From assembly GCF_900129725.1 (NCBI RefSeq), contig NZ_FQWQ01000001.1, forward strand, positions 682,001 to 746,000: a stretch of DNA of 64,000 nucleotides. Reading direction: 5' to 3'. The notes under the pieces are model-generated. The model worked only from the letters and a program-made list of their open reading frames with translations, did no database searches and had not been told where the DNA came from. This document shows positions 19,252-27,818 of the stretch, one piece after another. How positions within the stretch are numbered: position 1 is the first letter of the stretch; every line of letters begins with the position of its first letter. The DNA is from Chryseolinea serpens. Its GTDB lineage: Bacteria > Bacteroidota > Bacteroidia > Cytophagales > Cyclobacteriaceae. Made by a program: the position numbers and the translations under genes.

Positions 19252-20766
19252 TTATTTCGCCCCACTGTAGCCGGGGTTTTGGGTCAGGTTCGGGTTGGAG
19301 TCAACAGCCTGTTGAGGAACGGGGAACAGCACGCGATAGTCCTCCGTGTTGTCTTTGTCCTGCCAGGTTTTGCCAAATGAACTGAAGCGGATCAGGTCAA
19401 CGCGACGGATACCTTCCCAGTAAAGTTCCCTACCTCTTTCGGCCAGCATGTCCGCCTCGGTGAGCGCGCCCAATGCCGGTGCACCCCGCAAGGTTCTCAA
19501 TTCGTTCACCAACTCGAGCGCCGTCTTGTCGCCTGTGCCGCCGCGCATAATGGCCTCGGCTTTCATCAGGAACACATCGGCATAGCGGAGCAGGATGTAC
19601 TGTCCTTTGTCTGCCGGGTGATATTTGATAACACGGATCCCTTGTTCGGTCGCTGCGCCAAGGAGCGGCACTTCGGGCGTAAAGGCCAACGGCTTTTTAT
19701 TGCGCGAATTAATAACCTGCTCGTTTTTGTCATTGTACTGTTGACCCACCAGGAAACCGCGGGCGATACCGGAGAATTCTGTTCCATCCGGTGTAGGATA
19801 GCTTCCTCTGCGTTTATCTGCCGGATCGAACGTTCCATAGAAATCGGCTAGGGTTGCAAAACCGTTCCACCCGTCGGGGTGGTTATCGTAGTGCAAAGTC
19901 ATCCGATATCGGTTTTCCGGTGTGCCGGCAGCGCTCGTGAAAATGATCTCTTTCGATGCCGAAACGCTAAAGTTTTTGAAGTATTCGGGCTCCAGCGAAT
20001 AGCCGTCGGCCGTTACCGCATCGCAGTACTGCACTACTTTGTCCATGTCGGCCTTATCGAATGTGTAAGGTCCGGCGGCATTTTCACCCTTGTAAACCGC
20101 TTTGTTGAGGAACAAGCGGGCCAACATGGCGTTGGCGGCAGCACGGGTGCCTTTGCTGTTGGTTGCAATGGGTCCCGTGGTGGGCAATCCGGCAATGGCC
20201 TCGGTCAAATCTTGCACGATGTGATCGAAGGCTTCCGAACGGCTCAACACTTTCGGATTGACGTCAGCACCTTCGGTAACTTCGCGGTAAGGTACCTGAC
20301 CAAAAAGGTCCATCGCATACCACATGAAAAAGCCGCGGAGGAATTTAGCATGCGTGGCCTCGTCAGCGGAAGGAGACGATCCCAGGATCTGCGTGCATTT
20401 GAAAATCCGGTTGTGAATTTGATTCCAGGTGTTCAGAATGTACGAGTGCGTAGGGTCCCAGGTGTGCTGATACAGTTGGCGCCAAACACCATTATCTCCC
20501 CAGTCGGTACCGCGTGTGGGCGGGATCAACTCATCGGACGTGTGTTCAAAGAGCGAGTAGATGTTGGCCTGATCGGTGAATGCACCCATATCAGAACTAT
20601 AGATACCGGCCAAGGTGGTCGTCGGGTTAACCGTGAGAACACCACCGGTCGATTCAGCGACAGTGGAGTCAAGCTCGTTGTTTTTCAAATCGGTACAAGC
20701 TGAAAATACAAGCGTGATACTAAAAACTCCAGCAAAAATTGGTTTTGAAAAAATATGTTTCTTCAT
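19252..20766 (-). CDS. SusD/RagB-family outer-membrane nutrient-binding lipoprotein
   Basis: The 504-residue protein has a lipoprotein signal ending VFSAC and the alpha-helical TPR-like SusD fold. Recognisable parts are HTWDPTHSYILNTWNQIHNRIFKC, the ARFLRGFFMWYAMDLFGQVPYREV-like region, RAAANAMLARLFLNK, and the C-terminal LLRYADVFLMKAEAIMRGG and ERGRELYWEGIRRVDLIRF motifs. SusD proteins cap the SusC barrel and present the ligand. It is 13 bases after the SusC-like gene. No SusE/F or surface hydrolase follows, so the ligand is not obvious; the neighbouring LacI and GH31 genes hint at an alpha-glucoside. Confidence 0.95.
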   Translation of the reverse strand: MKKHIFSKPIFAGVFSITLVFSACTDLKNNELDSTVAESTGGVLTVNPTTTLAGIYSSDMGAFTDQANIYSLFEHTSDELIPPTRGTDWGDNGVWRQLYQHTWDPTHSYILNTWNQIHNRIFKCTQILGSSPSADEATHAKFLRGFFMWYAMDLFGQVPYREVTEGADVNPKVLSRSEAFDHIVQDLTEAIAGLPTTGPIATNSKGTRAAANAMLARLFLNKAVYKGENAAGPYTFDKADMDKVVQYCDAVTADGYSLEPEYFKNFSVSASKEIIFTSAAGTPENRYRMTLHYDNHPDGWNGFATLADFYGTFDPADKRRGSYPTPDGTEFSGIARGFLVGQQYNDKNEQVINSRNKKPLAFTPEVPLLGAATEQGIRVIKYHPADKGQYILLRYADVFLMKAEAIMRGGTGDKTALELVNELRTLRGAPALGALTEADMLAERGRELYWEGIRRVDLIRFSSFGKTWQDKDNTEDYRVLFPVPQQAVDSNPNLTQNPGYSGAK

Positions 20767-20779
20767 AATGCTTGGCTAA

Positions 20780-23700
20780 TTAAAATGATGCATTAACACC
20801 GAAAGTAAAAGTTCTCGCTCTTGGATACGATGTATAATCGATGTTCAAAGAAGGTATTCCGTTCAGTGACTTGTTGGTATTCACTTCAGGATCCTGACCT
20901 GAGTAATCGGTGATTACAAACAGGTTTTGGCCGGTCACAAACACCCGTAACGAAGAAATGAAGGTGTTCGCTACAGGGATGTTATACCCGAATGTAACAT
21001 TTTGCAGTCTCACAAACGAGCCCTTTTCCAGGAATCGTGTCGAAACGTCAGGAGAGTTTGCTCTGCTTTCGCCATTTCCAGGAACGTCTGTGGTTGTATT
21101 TCTACCCGCGGCTAATGCACCAGCAGTAAAGAAGGCGTTTGCGGTGTTGTTGTAGAGGTAGTGACCAAATTGACCATTGAAGAAGATGCTCAGATCAAAT
21201 TTTTTGTATTTGAAGTTGCTGGTCAAGCCGGCATTGGCTTTTGGGATAGCCGATTTTCCAACAAATTTCTGAACATCACCACCGTTGTATTTGGCGATAC
21301 CGTTTTCGTCATAGCCGGCGAAATCGCGGACGAACCATGCGAATAAAGGCTGTCCTTGGGCGATCCGTTGTGCAAACGCACCCGACAACCCCTGGCCGTT
21401 GATCACACCGGTATCGATCGTACTGTTGAAATCCTTCACCTCGTTGTGGTTGAAGGCCGCGTTGACAATCAAAGTCCATGTAAAGTCTGTATTAGCAATC
21501 ACGTTTCCAGTCAAGCTGATTTCCAAGCCGCGGTTGATCACGTGGGCGGGAGCGTTAAGCCACAAGAACGCATCGGCAGAAGGGAACGGTTGTGCGAATG
21601 GTTTCTGGATCAGCAAATCACTGGTGTTTTTATTGTAGTAGTCCAACGAACCGGTGATCCGGTTATTGAAGAAACCAAAGTCAACACCAACGTTCACTTG
21701 CGAAGTAGTTTCCCATTTCAAGTCCGGATTGGGGAATGAAACGTAGTTATAGCCGCCACCACCAAGGGAGTTCGAGGTATTGAGCGTCCAGTCAGAATAA
21801 CGCTGACGACCTTGATAAAGGTTGTGCGGAATTTCCTGGTTACCAGTTACGCCGTATCCTACGCGGGCGCTCAGGTCAGAGAACATCTCAGGAACGAAGC
21901 CTTCCTCGATCACTCTCCATTTGAAGGCCGCCGAAGGGAAGTAGCCGTATCGGTTGGATGGACCGAATTTTGTCGAACCATCGGCGCGCAACGTAGCCGT
22001 AAAGAGATACTTCTCCTTGATACCAAAGTTTACACGTCCGTAGAAAGACTGGAGTTCATCTTTGGTCAATGAGGAGTTGATGGCCAACGCGGCGGGTTTC
22101 GTTCCGTCGATCTTGTTCGGATCGGGGAATTGCTCATCCACAGACGCCATGTTGTTGATCATTTGATCCAAGTCGCCTGTTCTGAAATGGGTATACTGCG
22201 AGAGGTTGGTGGCCTTCGAGAACGACTGATAGGAATAACCTACCACGGCATTCAAAGACGTGGTACCGAATTTCTTGTCATAGGTAAAATAGTTTTCCCA
22301 AAGATTGTTGCTGATGTCGATGTCGCTTACATACAAGCGGCCGTTGCCGGAGATACCCGATACCAACAGGTCCTTGGACATGGCTTGTCTGCGCATCGAC
22401 AGCGACTTGTCGAAACCTACGACGGTCTTGAACTTGAGATTTTTAACGATCTCCAATTCGGCGGCAACGTTACCCAAAATACGCATCGTGTTGGTCTTGT
22501 CGCGAGTCATTCCCAGGATAGCTGCCGGGTTGGGCTCGTTTGTCGAAACCTGGTTATAGCTTCCATCCGGCTTGCGCACGGGCAGTGTGGGATTTGATTT
22601 CAACATGGAACCGAGCAAGTCGCCTTCAAAACCGGAGTTATCGGTAATGGGCGCGCCGCTGTCCTGCGTGTTGGCAGCAGTCAATTGTGTTGAAATTTTC
22701 AGTTTGTCGTTGATGAAACTCTTCGTGCCGTTGAACCGGGCGGAATAGCGCTTCAGACCGGAGATCTTTACAATACCCTGTTGGTCCATGTAGCCCACAG
22801 AGAATCTGTAGTTGCTGCTTTTATCGCCTTGACCATAGGAAAGATTATGTTGATGAGTCACGGCTGTTCTCAGTACTTCGTTCTGCCAGTCTGTGTTCGC
22901 ACCGCCATCGATGGCAGACGGAGACGCACCACCATTGTAGGCCGACCATGCAGAAAGGTATTGATCGCGGCTCAGGAGATCATATTTCTTCGTGATCTTT
23001 CCAACGCTAACGTTATAAGAATAATCCAACGTGCCTTTTCCACCCGACCCTGATTTGGTGGTGATCAAGACCACGCCGTTGGCACCCCGTGAACCGTAGA
23101 TCGCAGTGGCCGAAGCATCTTTTAACACGTCGATGCTGGCAATGTCGTTGGGGTTAAGAAAATTGAGTGGGTTACGGGCTGCGCTCATACCCAAGCCTGA
23201 ACTGGAAGCACCCCCGCCGGCCGAAATATCATCGCCAGCAAGCGGCACACCGTCGATAACGAAGAGTGGATTGTTACCGGCACGTACCGAAGAGCTTCCG
23301 CGGATACGAATGTTCACGCCGGAACCGGGTTCACCACTGGCGGATGTGATCTGCACACCGGCCGCGCGACCTTGGATCAATTGTTCGGGAGACGAAATAA
23401 CCCCACCGTTAAAATCAGCAGGCTTCAAGGATACAAGAGCACCCGTCGCGTCTTTCTTCTCGATCTGACCGTAACCGATAACCACCACTTCAGAAAGTGC
23501 AGTCACATCAGGTTCGATCGCTACATTCACGGTAGACTGAGCACCTACCGGAATCTCCTGGGCTTTGAAGCCAACGAACGAAAACACCAAAGTTGCATTG
23601 CTGCCGACGGTAATAGAGAAATCGCCGTCGGTATTGGTGATCGTACCGTTACTGGTCCCTTTTTCAACAACGTTCACTCCAGGCAACGAACTGCCGTCTT

Positions 23701-23812
23701 CCGTGGAGGTCACTTTTCCTGTCACGGTCTTGCTTTGCGACCAGGCCACCGAGGTGACCAGCACAAGCATGACCGCCAAATACCTGCTTACGCACAGATA
23801 AAATTTTGTCAT
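20780..23812 (-). CDS. SusC/RagA-family TonB-linked outer-membrane transporter
   Basis: This 1010-residue TonB-dependent transporter has a signal peptide ending VAWSQ. An N-terminal carboxypeptidase-regulatory-like domain (about residues 28-110, VTGKVTSTEDGSSLPGVNVV) precedes the plug, where VIGYGQIEKKDATGALVSL and DASATAIYGSRGANGVVLITTK are the SusC/RagA signatures. The barrel ends with the aromatic YPRARTFTFGVNASF. It pairs with the SusD gene just downstream. The leader of about 140 bases starts inside a LacI-type palindrome, so the adjacent divergent LacI regulator probably controls it. Confidence 0.95.
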   Translation of the reverse strand: MTKFYLCVSRYLAVMLVLVTSVAWSQSKTVTGKVTSTEDGSSLPGVNVVEKGTSNGTITNTDGDFSITVGSNATLVFSFVGFKAQEIPVGAQSTVNVAIEPDVTALSEVVVIGYGQIEKKDATGALVSLKPADFNGGVISSPEQLIQGRAAGVQITSASGEPGSGVNIRIRGSSSVRAGNNPLFVIDGVPLAGDDISAGGGASSSGLGMSAARNPLNFLNPNDIASIDVLKDASATAIYGSRGANGVVLITTKSGSGGKGTLDYSYNVSVGKITKKYDLLSRDQYLSAWSAYNGGASPSAIDGGANTDWQNEVLRTAVTHQHNLSYGQGDKSSNYRFSVGYMDQQGIVKISGLKRYSARFNGTKSFINDKLKISTQLTAANTQDSGAPITDNSGFEGDLLGSMLKSNPTLPVRKPDGSYNQVSTNEPNPAAILGMTRDKTNTMRILGNVAAELEIVKNLKFKTVVGFDKSLSMRRQAMSKDLLVSGISGNGRLYVSDIDISNNLWENYFTYDKKFGTTSLNAVVGYSYQSFSKATNLSQYTHFRTGDLDQMINNMASVDEQFPDPNKIDGTKPAALAINSSLTKDELQSFYGRVNFGIKEKYLFTATLRADGSTKFGPSNRYGYFPSAAFKWRVIEEGFVPEMFSDLSARVGYGVTGNQEIPHNLYQGRQRYSDWTLNTSNSLGGGGYNYVSFPNPDLKWETTSQVNVGVDFGFFNNRITGSLDYYNKNTSDLLIQKPFAQPFPSADAFLWLNAPAHVINRGLEISLTGNVIANTDFTWTLIVNAAFNHNEVKDFNSTIDTGVINGQGLSGAFAQRIAQGQPLFAWFVRDFAGYDENGIAKYNGGDVQKFVGKSAIPKANAGLTSNFKYKKFDLSIFFNGQFGHYLYNNTANAFFTAGALAAGRNTTTDVPGNGESRANSPDVSTRFLEKGSFVRLQNVTFGYNIPVANTFISSLRVFVTGQNLFVITDYSGQDPEVNTNKSLNGIPSLNIDYTSYPRARTFTFGVNASF

Positions 23813-23947
23813 ACGGTTTTTGTTTGGGTTAGAAATACGTTTCGAGGTTTTGAGGGGTACAAATCCTCATAAAACCACATCGTAATGTAGTAGAAAGTAC
23901 ATCAGAATTGATCCAAAAAACGATAGTATTTTTATCGGAATCGAAAC

Positions 23948-23990
23948 CGCAATCGATTACGAAAAATAGAATACTCAATTTTTAGTACAA
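23948..23990 (-). promoter_or_regulatory. SusC promoter with overlapping LacI-type operator
   Basis: On the minus strand a TTG (23990-23988), a 19-base spacer and TATTTTTC (23968-23961, one mismatch to TAnnTTTG) form a Bacteroidota-type promoter. Immediately downstream, 23961-23948 reads CGTAATCGATTGCG, a near-perfect 14-base palindrome with the central CG typical of LacI-family operators. The expected start of transcription falls inside it, so binding would block initiation. Confidence 0.6.
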
Positions 23991-24061
23991 CGGAGGGGCG
24001 GTTTACACGACACACGGAATCCCCAAAACCGCACCTGCAATCCCCTTATAGTCAAACTGAC

Positions 24062-24075
24062 CACAATCGTTTGCG
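24062..24075. promoter_or_regulatory. Second LacI-type operator candidate
   Basis: CACAATCGTTTGCG matches the SusC-proximal palindrome CGCAATCGATTACG at 11 of 14 positions, including the central TCG. It lies about 70 bases upstream of the LacI start. Confidence 0.45.
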
Positions 24076-24093
24076 GAGATTCTCGAAAAATTG

Positions 24094-24107
24094 CGCAACG
24101 ATTTGCG
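24094..24107. promoter_or_regulatory. Third LacI-type operator candidate
   Basis: CGCAACGATTTGCG has perfect 5-base inverted arms (CGCAA/TTGCG) that match the half-sites of the other two elements. It overlaps the TTTG (24102-24105) that, 17 bases before TATTTTTA (24123-24130), could be the promoter of the regulator gene, suggesting autoregulation. Confidence 0.45.
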
Positions 24108-24140
24108 GTGATTGTACCCAAGTATTTTTAAACTTGCAGT

Positions 24141-25190
24141 ATGAAGTACAATCAGGTAACTATTAAAGACATCGCCCGCGAACTGGGCATCTCTCCCTCT
24201 ACCGTTTCCCGCGCGCTGAAAGATCACCCCGACATCAGCCCCCAAACCAAGAAGGCGGTCAACGAACTGGCAGAGAAACTAAACTACCAACCCAACATCG
24301 TCGCCCTCAGCTTGCGCCAAAGCAAGACCAATACCCTGGGCGTGATCATCCCCGAACTGGTGCACTTCTTCTTCTCCACAGTCATCAGCGGCATCGAAGA
24401 CGTCGCCTACAGCGCCGGCTACAACGTGATCATCACCCAGTCGAACGAATCGCTCCAACGCGAAAAGACCGACATCAAAGCCCTCTTTAATAGCCGTGTA
24501 GACGGCATGCTCATCTCCGTCTCGCGCGAGACCAGCAGCTTCGAACACATTGAAAGCATTCTCGCCAAAGGCGTTCCGATGGTGTTTTTTGACCGTGTAT
24601 ATGAGAATGCGAACTCGAGTACAGTTATTGTGGACGATTTGAGCGGCGCCAAAGAGGCCACCCAACACCTCATCGACCAGGGCTGCACCCGCATCGCCCA
24701 CCTCGAAGGCCCCCCGAACCTGGGCATCACCAAACAACGCCTCGAAGGCTATATCCAGGCCCTCAACGACAACAAAATGCCCGTGCAGAAGGACCTCATC
24801 GTCTCCTGCCCGCTCGGCACGATAGAAGAAGGAAAGATCGCGGCTGAACAACTCCTCAAAATGCCAAACCGCCCCGACGCCATCTTCGCCACCAACGACC
24901 CGGCCGCCATGGGCGCCATGCAGGCCATCAAGGAAGCCGGCCTCAAAATTCCCCAGGACATCGCCGTGGTAGGCTTCAGCAACTGGTTCTTCAGCTCTTT
25001 GCTCGAACCGCCGTTGACCTCCGTGGATCAACCCGGTTTCGAAATGGGCCAGGAAGCGGCCAAGCTGCTCATCCGCCAGATCGAATTCAAGTCCAAGGAC
25101 AACGAAGACCCGGCACCCGAAACCAAAGTGTTGAAAACGCGTCTTATCGTACGCGATTCCTCTCTGAAAAAAGGCAAGCCAAAGAAATAA
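24141..25190 (+). CDS. LacI-family transcriptional regulator
   Basis: The 349-residue protein has an N-terminal helix-turn-helix, VTIKDIARELGISPSTVSRA (from about residue 6), and the hinge helix region NYQPNIVALSLRQSKTNTLG. A periplasmic-binding-protein-like sugar sensor domain follows (LGVIIPELVHFFFSTVISGIE; FFDRV; TAIFATNDPAAMGA-like segment; VVGFSNWFFSSLLEPPLTSVDQP). It is divergent from the SusC gene and upstream of a GH31 gene, and three palindromes lie in the shared 328-base region. It most likely represses or modulates the SusC/SusD operon and itself in response to an intracellular sugar such as maltose. If the TATTTTTA promoter is right, the transcript leader is only a few bases long. 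Confidence 0.95.
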   Translation: MKYNQVTIKDIARELGISPSTVSRALKDHPDISPQTKKAVNELAEKLNYQPNIVALSLRQSKTNTLGVIIPELVHFFFSTVISGIEDVAYSAGYNVIITQSNESLQREKTDIKALFNSRVDGMLISVSRETSSFEHIESILAKGVPMVFFDRVYENANSSTVIVDDLSGAKEATQHLIDQGCTRIAHLEGPPNLGITKQRLEGYIQALNDNKMPVQKDLIVSCPLGTIEEGKIAAEQLLKMPNRPDAIFATNDPAAMGAMQAIKEAGLKIPQDIAVVGFSNWFFSSLLEPPLTSVDQPGFEMGQEAAKLLIRQIEFKSKDNEDPAPETKVLKTRLIVRDSSLKKGKPKK

Positions 25191-25215
25191 ATTGCATTCA
25201 TCAGCAACATCACCC

Positions 25216-25248
25216 TACGCAGCGCTCCCACGCTGCGTATTTTTTTTA
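25216..25248 (+). terminator. Terminator after LacI-family gene
   Basis: A 9-base-pair perfect stem (TACGCAGCG 25216-25224 with 25231-25239, loop CTCCCA) is followed by eight T residues (25240-25247). It separates the regulator transcript from the GH31 gene. Confidence 0.9.
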
Positions 25249-25326
25249 TTTACCGGAATCGTTTCTTGTCCTGCCGGGGCTCTTTTCTTTTTTATCTTTA
25301 CTTAGATCGTAACGACCACTCCATCT

Positions 25327-27738
25327 ATGGCAAACCTTCTCAAATCCTCTCTCAGCCAATCCCTGGGCACCCTGAAAAAATGGACCTCCATCACGGGAGG
25401 CCTACACGGGGAAACGGATCAGGGCAGTTTTCGCTTGCTGGTGTACAATGCCAACATCATCCGGCTGAGCGTCGCCCGAGTGGGAGACGCTTTTGAAGAC
25501 TTTTCCTATGCCGTTACGGCCTCGCCGGAGAAAGAGAGTCACCGGGTGACTGAGAAAGACGGCGTTGTGCTCGTGACCACGCCTGCCCTATCGGTCGAGA
25601 TCACCAAGAGTCCGGTTCGCTTCCGGTTTCTCACCCCCGACGGCAAAACGATCAACGAAGACGACCCGGCCTTTGGCACCAGCTGGACCGGCGAGCAGGT
25701 GACGACCTATAAAAAACTCCAGGAAGGCGAGCGCTTCATCGGCCTCGGAGAAAAGACCGGACCGCTGGACCGGCGCGGCCAGGGCTACACCAACTGGAAC
25801 ACCGACAGTTTTGCCTTCTCCACGGGCGCCGACCCGCTGTACGCCACCATTCCGTTTTACATCGGCGTGCACCACCACCTCAGCTACGGCATCTTCTTTG
25901 ACAACTCCCACAAATCGTTCTTCAACTTTGGCGCCTCCAACAACCGCTTCTCCAGCTTTGCCGCCGACGGCGGGGAGATGAACTACTATTTCATATACGA
26001 CATTTCGGTGGCCGGCATTGTGAAGCACTATACGCACTTGACCGGGCGAATGGAGATGCCTCCCCTGTGGAGCATCGGCTTCCAGCAGTGCCGCTATAGT
26101 TATTATCCCGACAAGGAAGTGCTCACCCTGGCACAAACCTTCCGCGACAAAGACATGCCTGCAGATGTGATCGTGCTCGACATTCACTACATGGAGCAGT
26201 ACAAGATCTTTACCTGGAGCAAAAAGGATTTCCCAGAACCCCAGAAAATGCTGGAACAACTCAAGGCCCTCGGCTTTCATGTGGTGGTGATGTGCGACCC
26301 GGGCATCAAGGTGGAAGAAGGCTATGACACCTATGATTCAGGGGTGAAAGAGGACGTGTTCATTCGCTATCCCGACGGCACCAACTACAGCGGGCAGGTG
26401 TGGCCCGGCTGGTGTCATTTCCCCGACTTCAGCAATCCCAAAACACGCCAATGGTGGCAGGAACAATTCCAGGCCTACATAGCCATGGGGTTGGAAGGTT
26501 TCTGGAACGACATGAACGAGATCGCCACCTGGGGACACATGCTCCCCGAAAACATAGAAATGGATTTTGATGGCAACAAGGCCACCATGCGCCGTGGCCG
26601 CAACCTCTACGGCTTCCTGATGGCCCGCAGCACCTACGAAGGCACCAAGGCGCTGCTGAAAGGCAAACGCCCCTTCAACCTGACGCGCTCCGGCTTCAGC
26701 GGCGTGCAACGCTATGGCGCCCTTTGGACCGGCGACAACGTTGCCTATGACGAACACATGATCCTGGGCGCACGCATGGTCTCCAACCTGGGCCTGGGCG
26801 GTGTTGCGTTCGCCGGCTATGATGTGGGAGGCTTTGTGGGCGATGCCAATACCAAGCTCTATGCCCGTTGGATCTCCATCGGCTCCTTCTCCCCTTTCTT
26901 CCGCGGCCATTCCATGATCAACAGCCGCGACTCCGAGCCGTGGGCCTATGGAGAAGAGGTGGAACAGATCTCGCGCAACTACATCAAGTTCCGCTATCAG
27001 CTCCTCCCCTATATTTATTCGTTGTTCCACGAAGCCACCGAGACCGGCATGCCCGTGCAACGCGCGCTCGCGCTGGACTACACACACGACTTCAAGATCT
27101 ACGACGGACAGTTTTACAACCAGTACCTCTTTGGGCCGAACCTGTTGGTGGCGCCCGTAGAAAGCACGCGCGACTTTGTGAAGGTCTATTTCCCCGAAGG
27201 CAAATGGTATTCGCTCTATGACGGCAAGCCGTTTGCGGGCAACACGGAAGTGATCGTGGAATGTCCTGCGCATAGGCTGCCCGTGTATGTGAAGGCTGGC
27301 GCCATAATTCCGATGCAGCCGGTTCGATCGCATACCAACGAAGCCACGGATACGCTGATCGTGCACGTGTACACCGGAGGCGATTCGCGTTTTTGCTACT
27401 ACACTGACGACGGCGGCACGTTTGCCTACCAGCAGGGGGAATTTTCGAAACGCTGGATTATCTACAACGATCGTCAAAAGCAGATCACCTTCGAAGAAGT
27501 GGAAGGCATGTTTACGTCGCCGGTGAAGCACCTGGCGGTGGTGGTTCACGGGCTCGACCAGAGCGTGTTGCATGTCCAGGTGAACGGCGAGCACAAAGCA
27601 TTCCGCCACGAGACGAATACGTTCTTTGCCGCGCTTGAAAAATTTGATCCCATCTACGACCCGGAGCCGGCGCCTTACGAGGATGTGCACCGCGTGGAAT
27701 TGGATTATCGCCACGGCGCCATCGTGTTGCAGTGGTAA
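25327..27738 (+). CDS. Alpha-glucosidase, glycoside hydrolase family 31
   Basis: This 803-residue retaining hydrolase has no signal peptide and is probably cytoplasmic. It has an N-terminal beta-sandwich (RFIGLGEKTGPLDRRG near 136-151), the (beta/alpha)8 barrel with nucleophile Asp395 in GFWNDMNE, and the acid/base Asp470 in LWTGDN. GYDVGGFVGDAN (498-508) and FFRGHSM follow. C-terminal beta domains include VKAGAIIPMQP. The WNDMNE form fits alpha-glucosidases rather than alpha-xylosidases. It would release glucose from alpha-glucosides taken up by the transporter gene 80 bases downstream. A TATCTTTA at 25293-25300 is a possible -7 element without a well-spaced TTG. Confidence 0.93.
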   Translation: MANLLKSSLSQSLGTLKKWTSITGGLHGETDQGSFRLLVYNANIIRLSVARVGDAFEDFSYAVTASPEKESHRVTEKDGVVLVTTPALSVEITKSPVRFRFLTPDGKTINEDDPAFGTSWTGEQVTTYKKLQEGERFIGLGEKTGPLDRRGQGYTNWNTDSFAFSTGADPLYATIPFYIGVHHHLSYGIFFDNSHKSFFNFGASNNRFSSFAADGGEMNYYFIYDISVAGIVKHYTHLTGRMEMPPLWSIGFQQCRYSYYPDKEVLTLAQTFRDKDMPADVIVLDIHYMEQYKIFTWSKKDFPEPQKMLEQLKALGFHVVVMCDPGIKVEEGYDTYDSGVKEDVFIRYPDGTNYSGQVWPGWCHFPDFSNPKTRQWWQEQFQAYIAMGLEGFWNDMNEIATWGHMLPENIEMDFDGNKATMRRGRNLYGFLMARSTYEGTKALLKGKRPFNLTRSGFSGVQRYGALWTGDNVAYDEHMILGARMVSNLGLGGVAFAGYDVGGFVGDANTKLYARWISIGSFSPFFRGHSMINSRDSEPWAYGEEVEQISRNYIKFRYQLLPYIYSLFHEATETGMPVQRALALDYTHDFKIYDGQFYNQYLFGPNLLVAPVESTRDFVKVYFPEGKWYSLYDGKPFAGNTEVIVECPAHRLPVYVKAGAIIPMQPVRSHTNEATDTLIVHVYTGGDSRFCYYTDDGGTFAYQQGEFSKRWIIYNDRQKQITFEEVEGMFTSPVKHLAVVVHGLDQSVLHVQVNGEHKAFRHETNTFFAALEKFDPIYDPEPAPYEDVHRVELDYRHGAIVLQW

Positions 27739-27818
27739 TGTTAACGATTGCTCTTGGGAATTTCGCGCGTTTTGCTCACTTTTAACGAATCACCATTCGC
27801 CACTGAGCAACCTTAACC

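Noticed and set aside
23813..24140. Riboswitch in the SusC leader
   Set aside because: The leader of about 140 bases shows no conserved riboswitch core that I can recognise; the palindromes are better explained as protein-binding sites.
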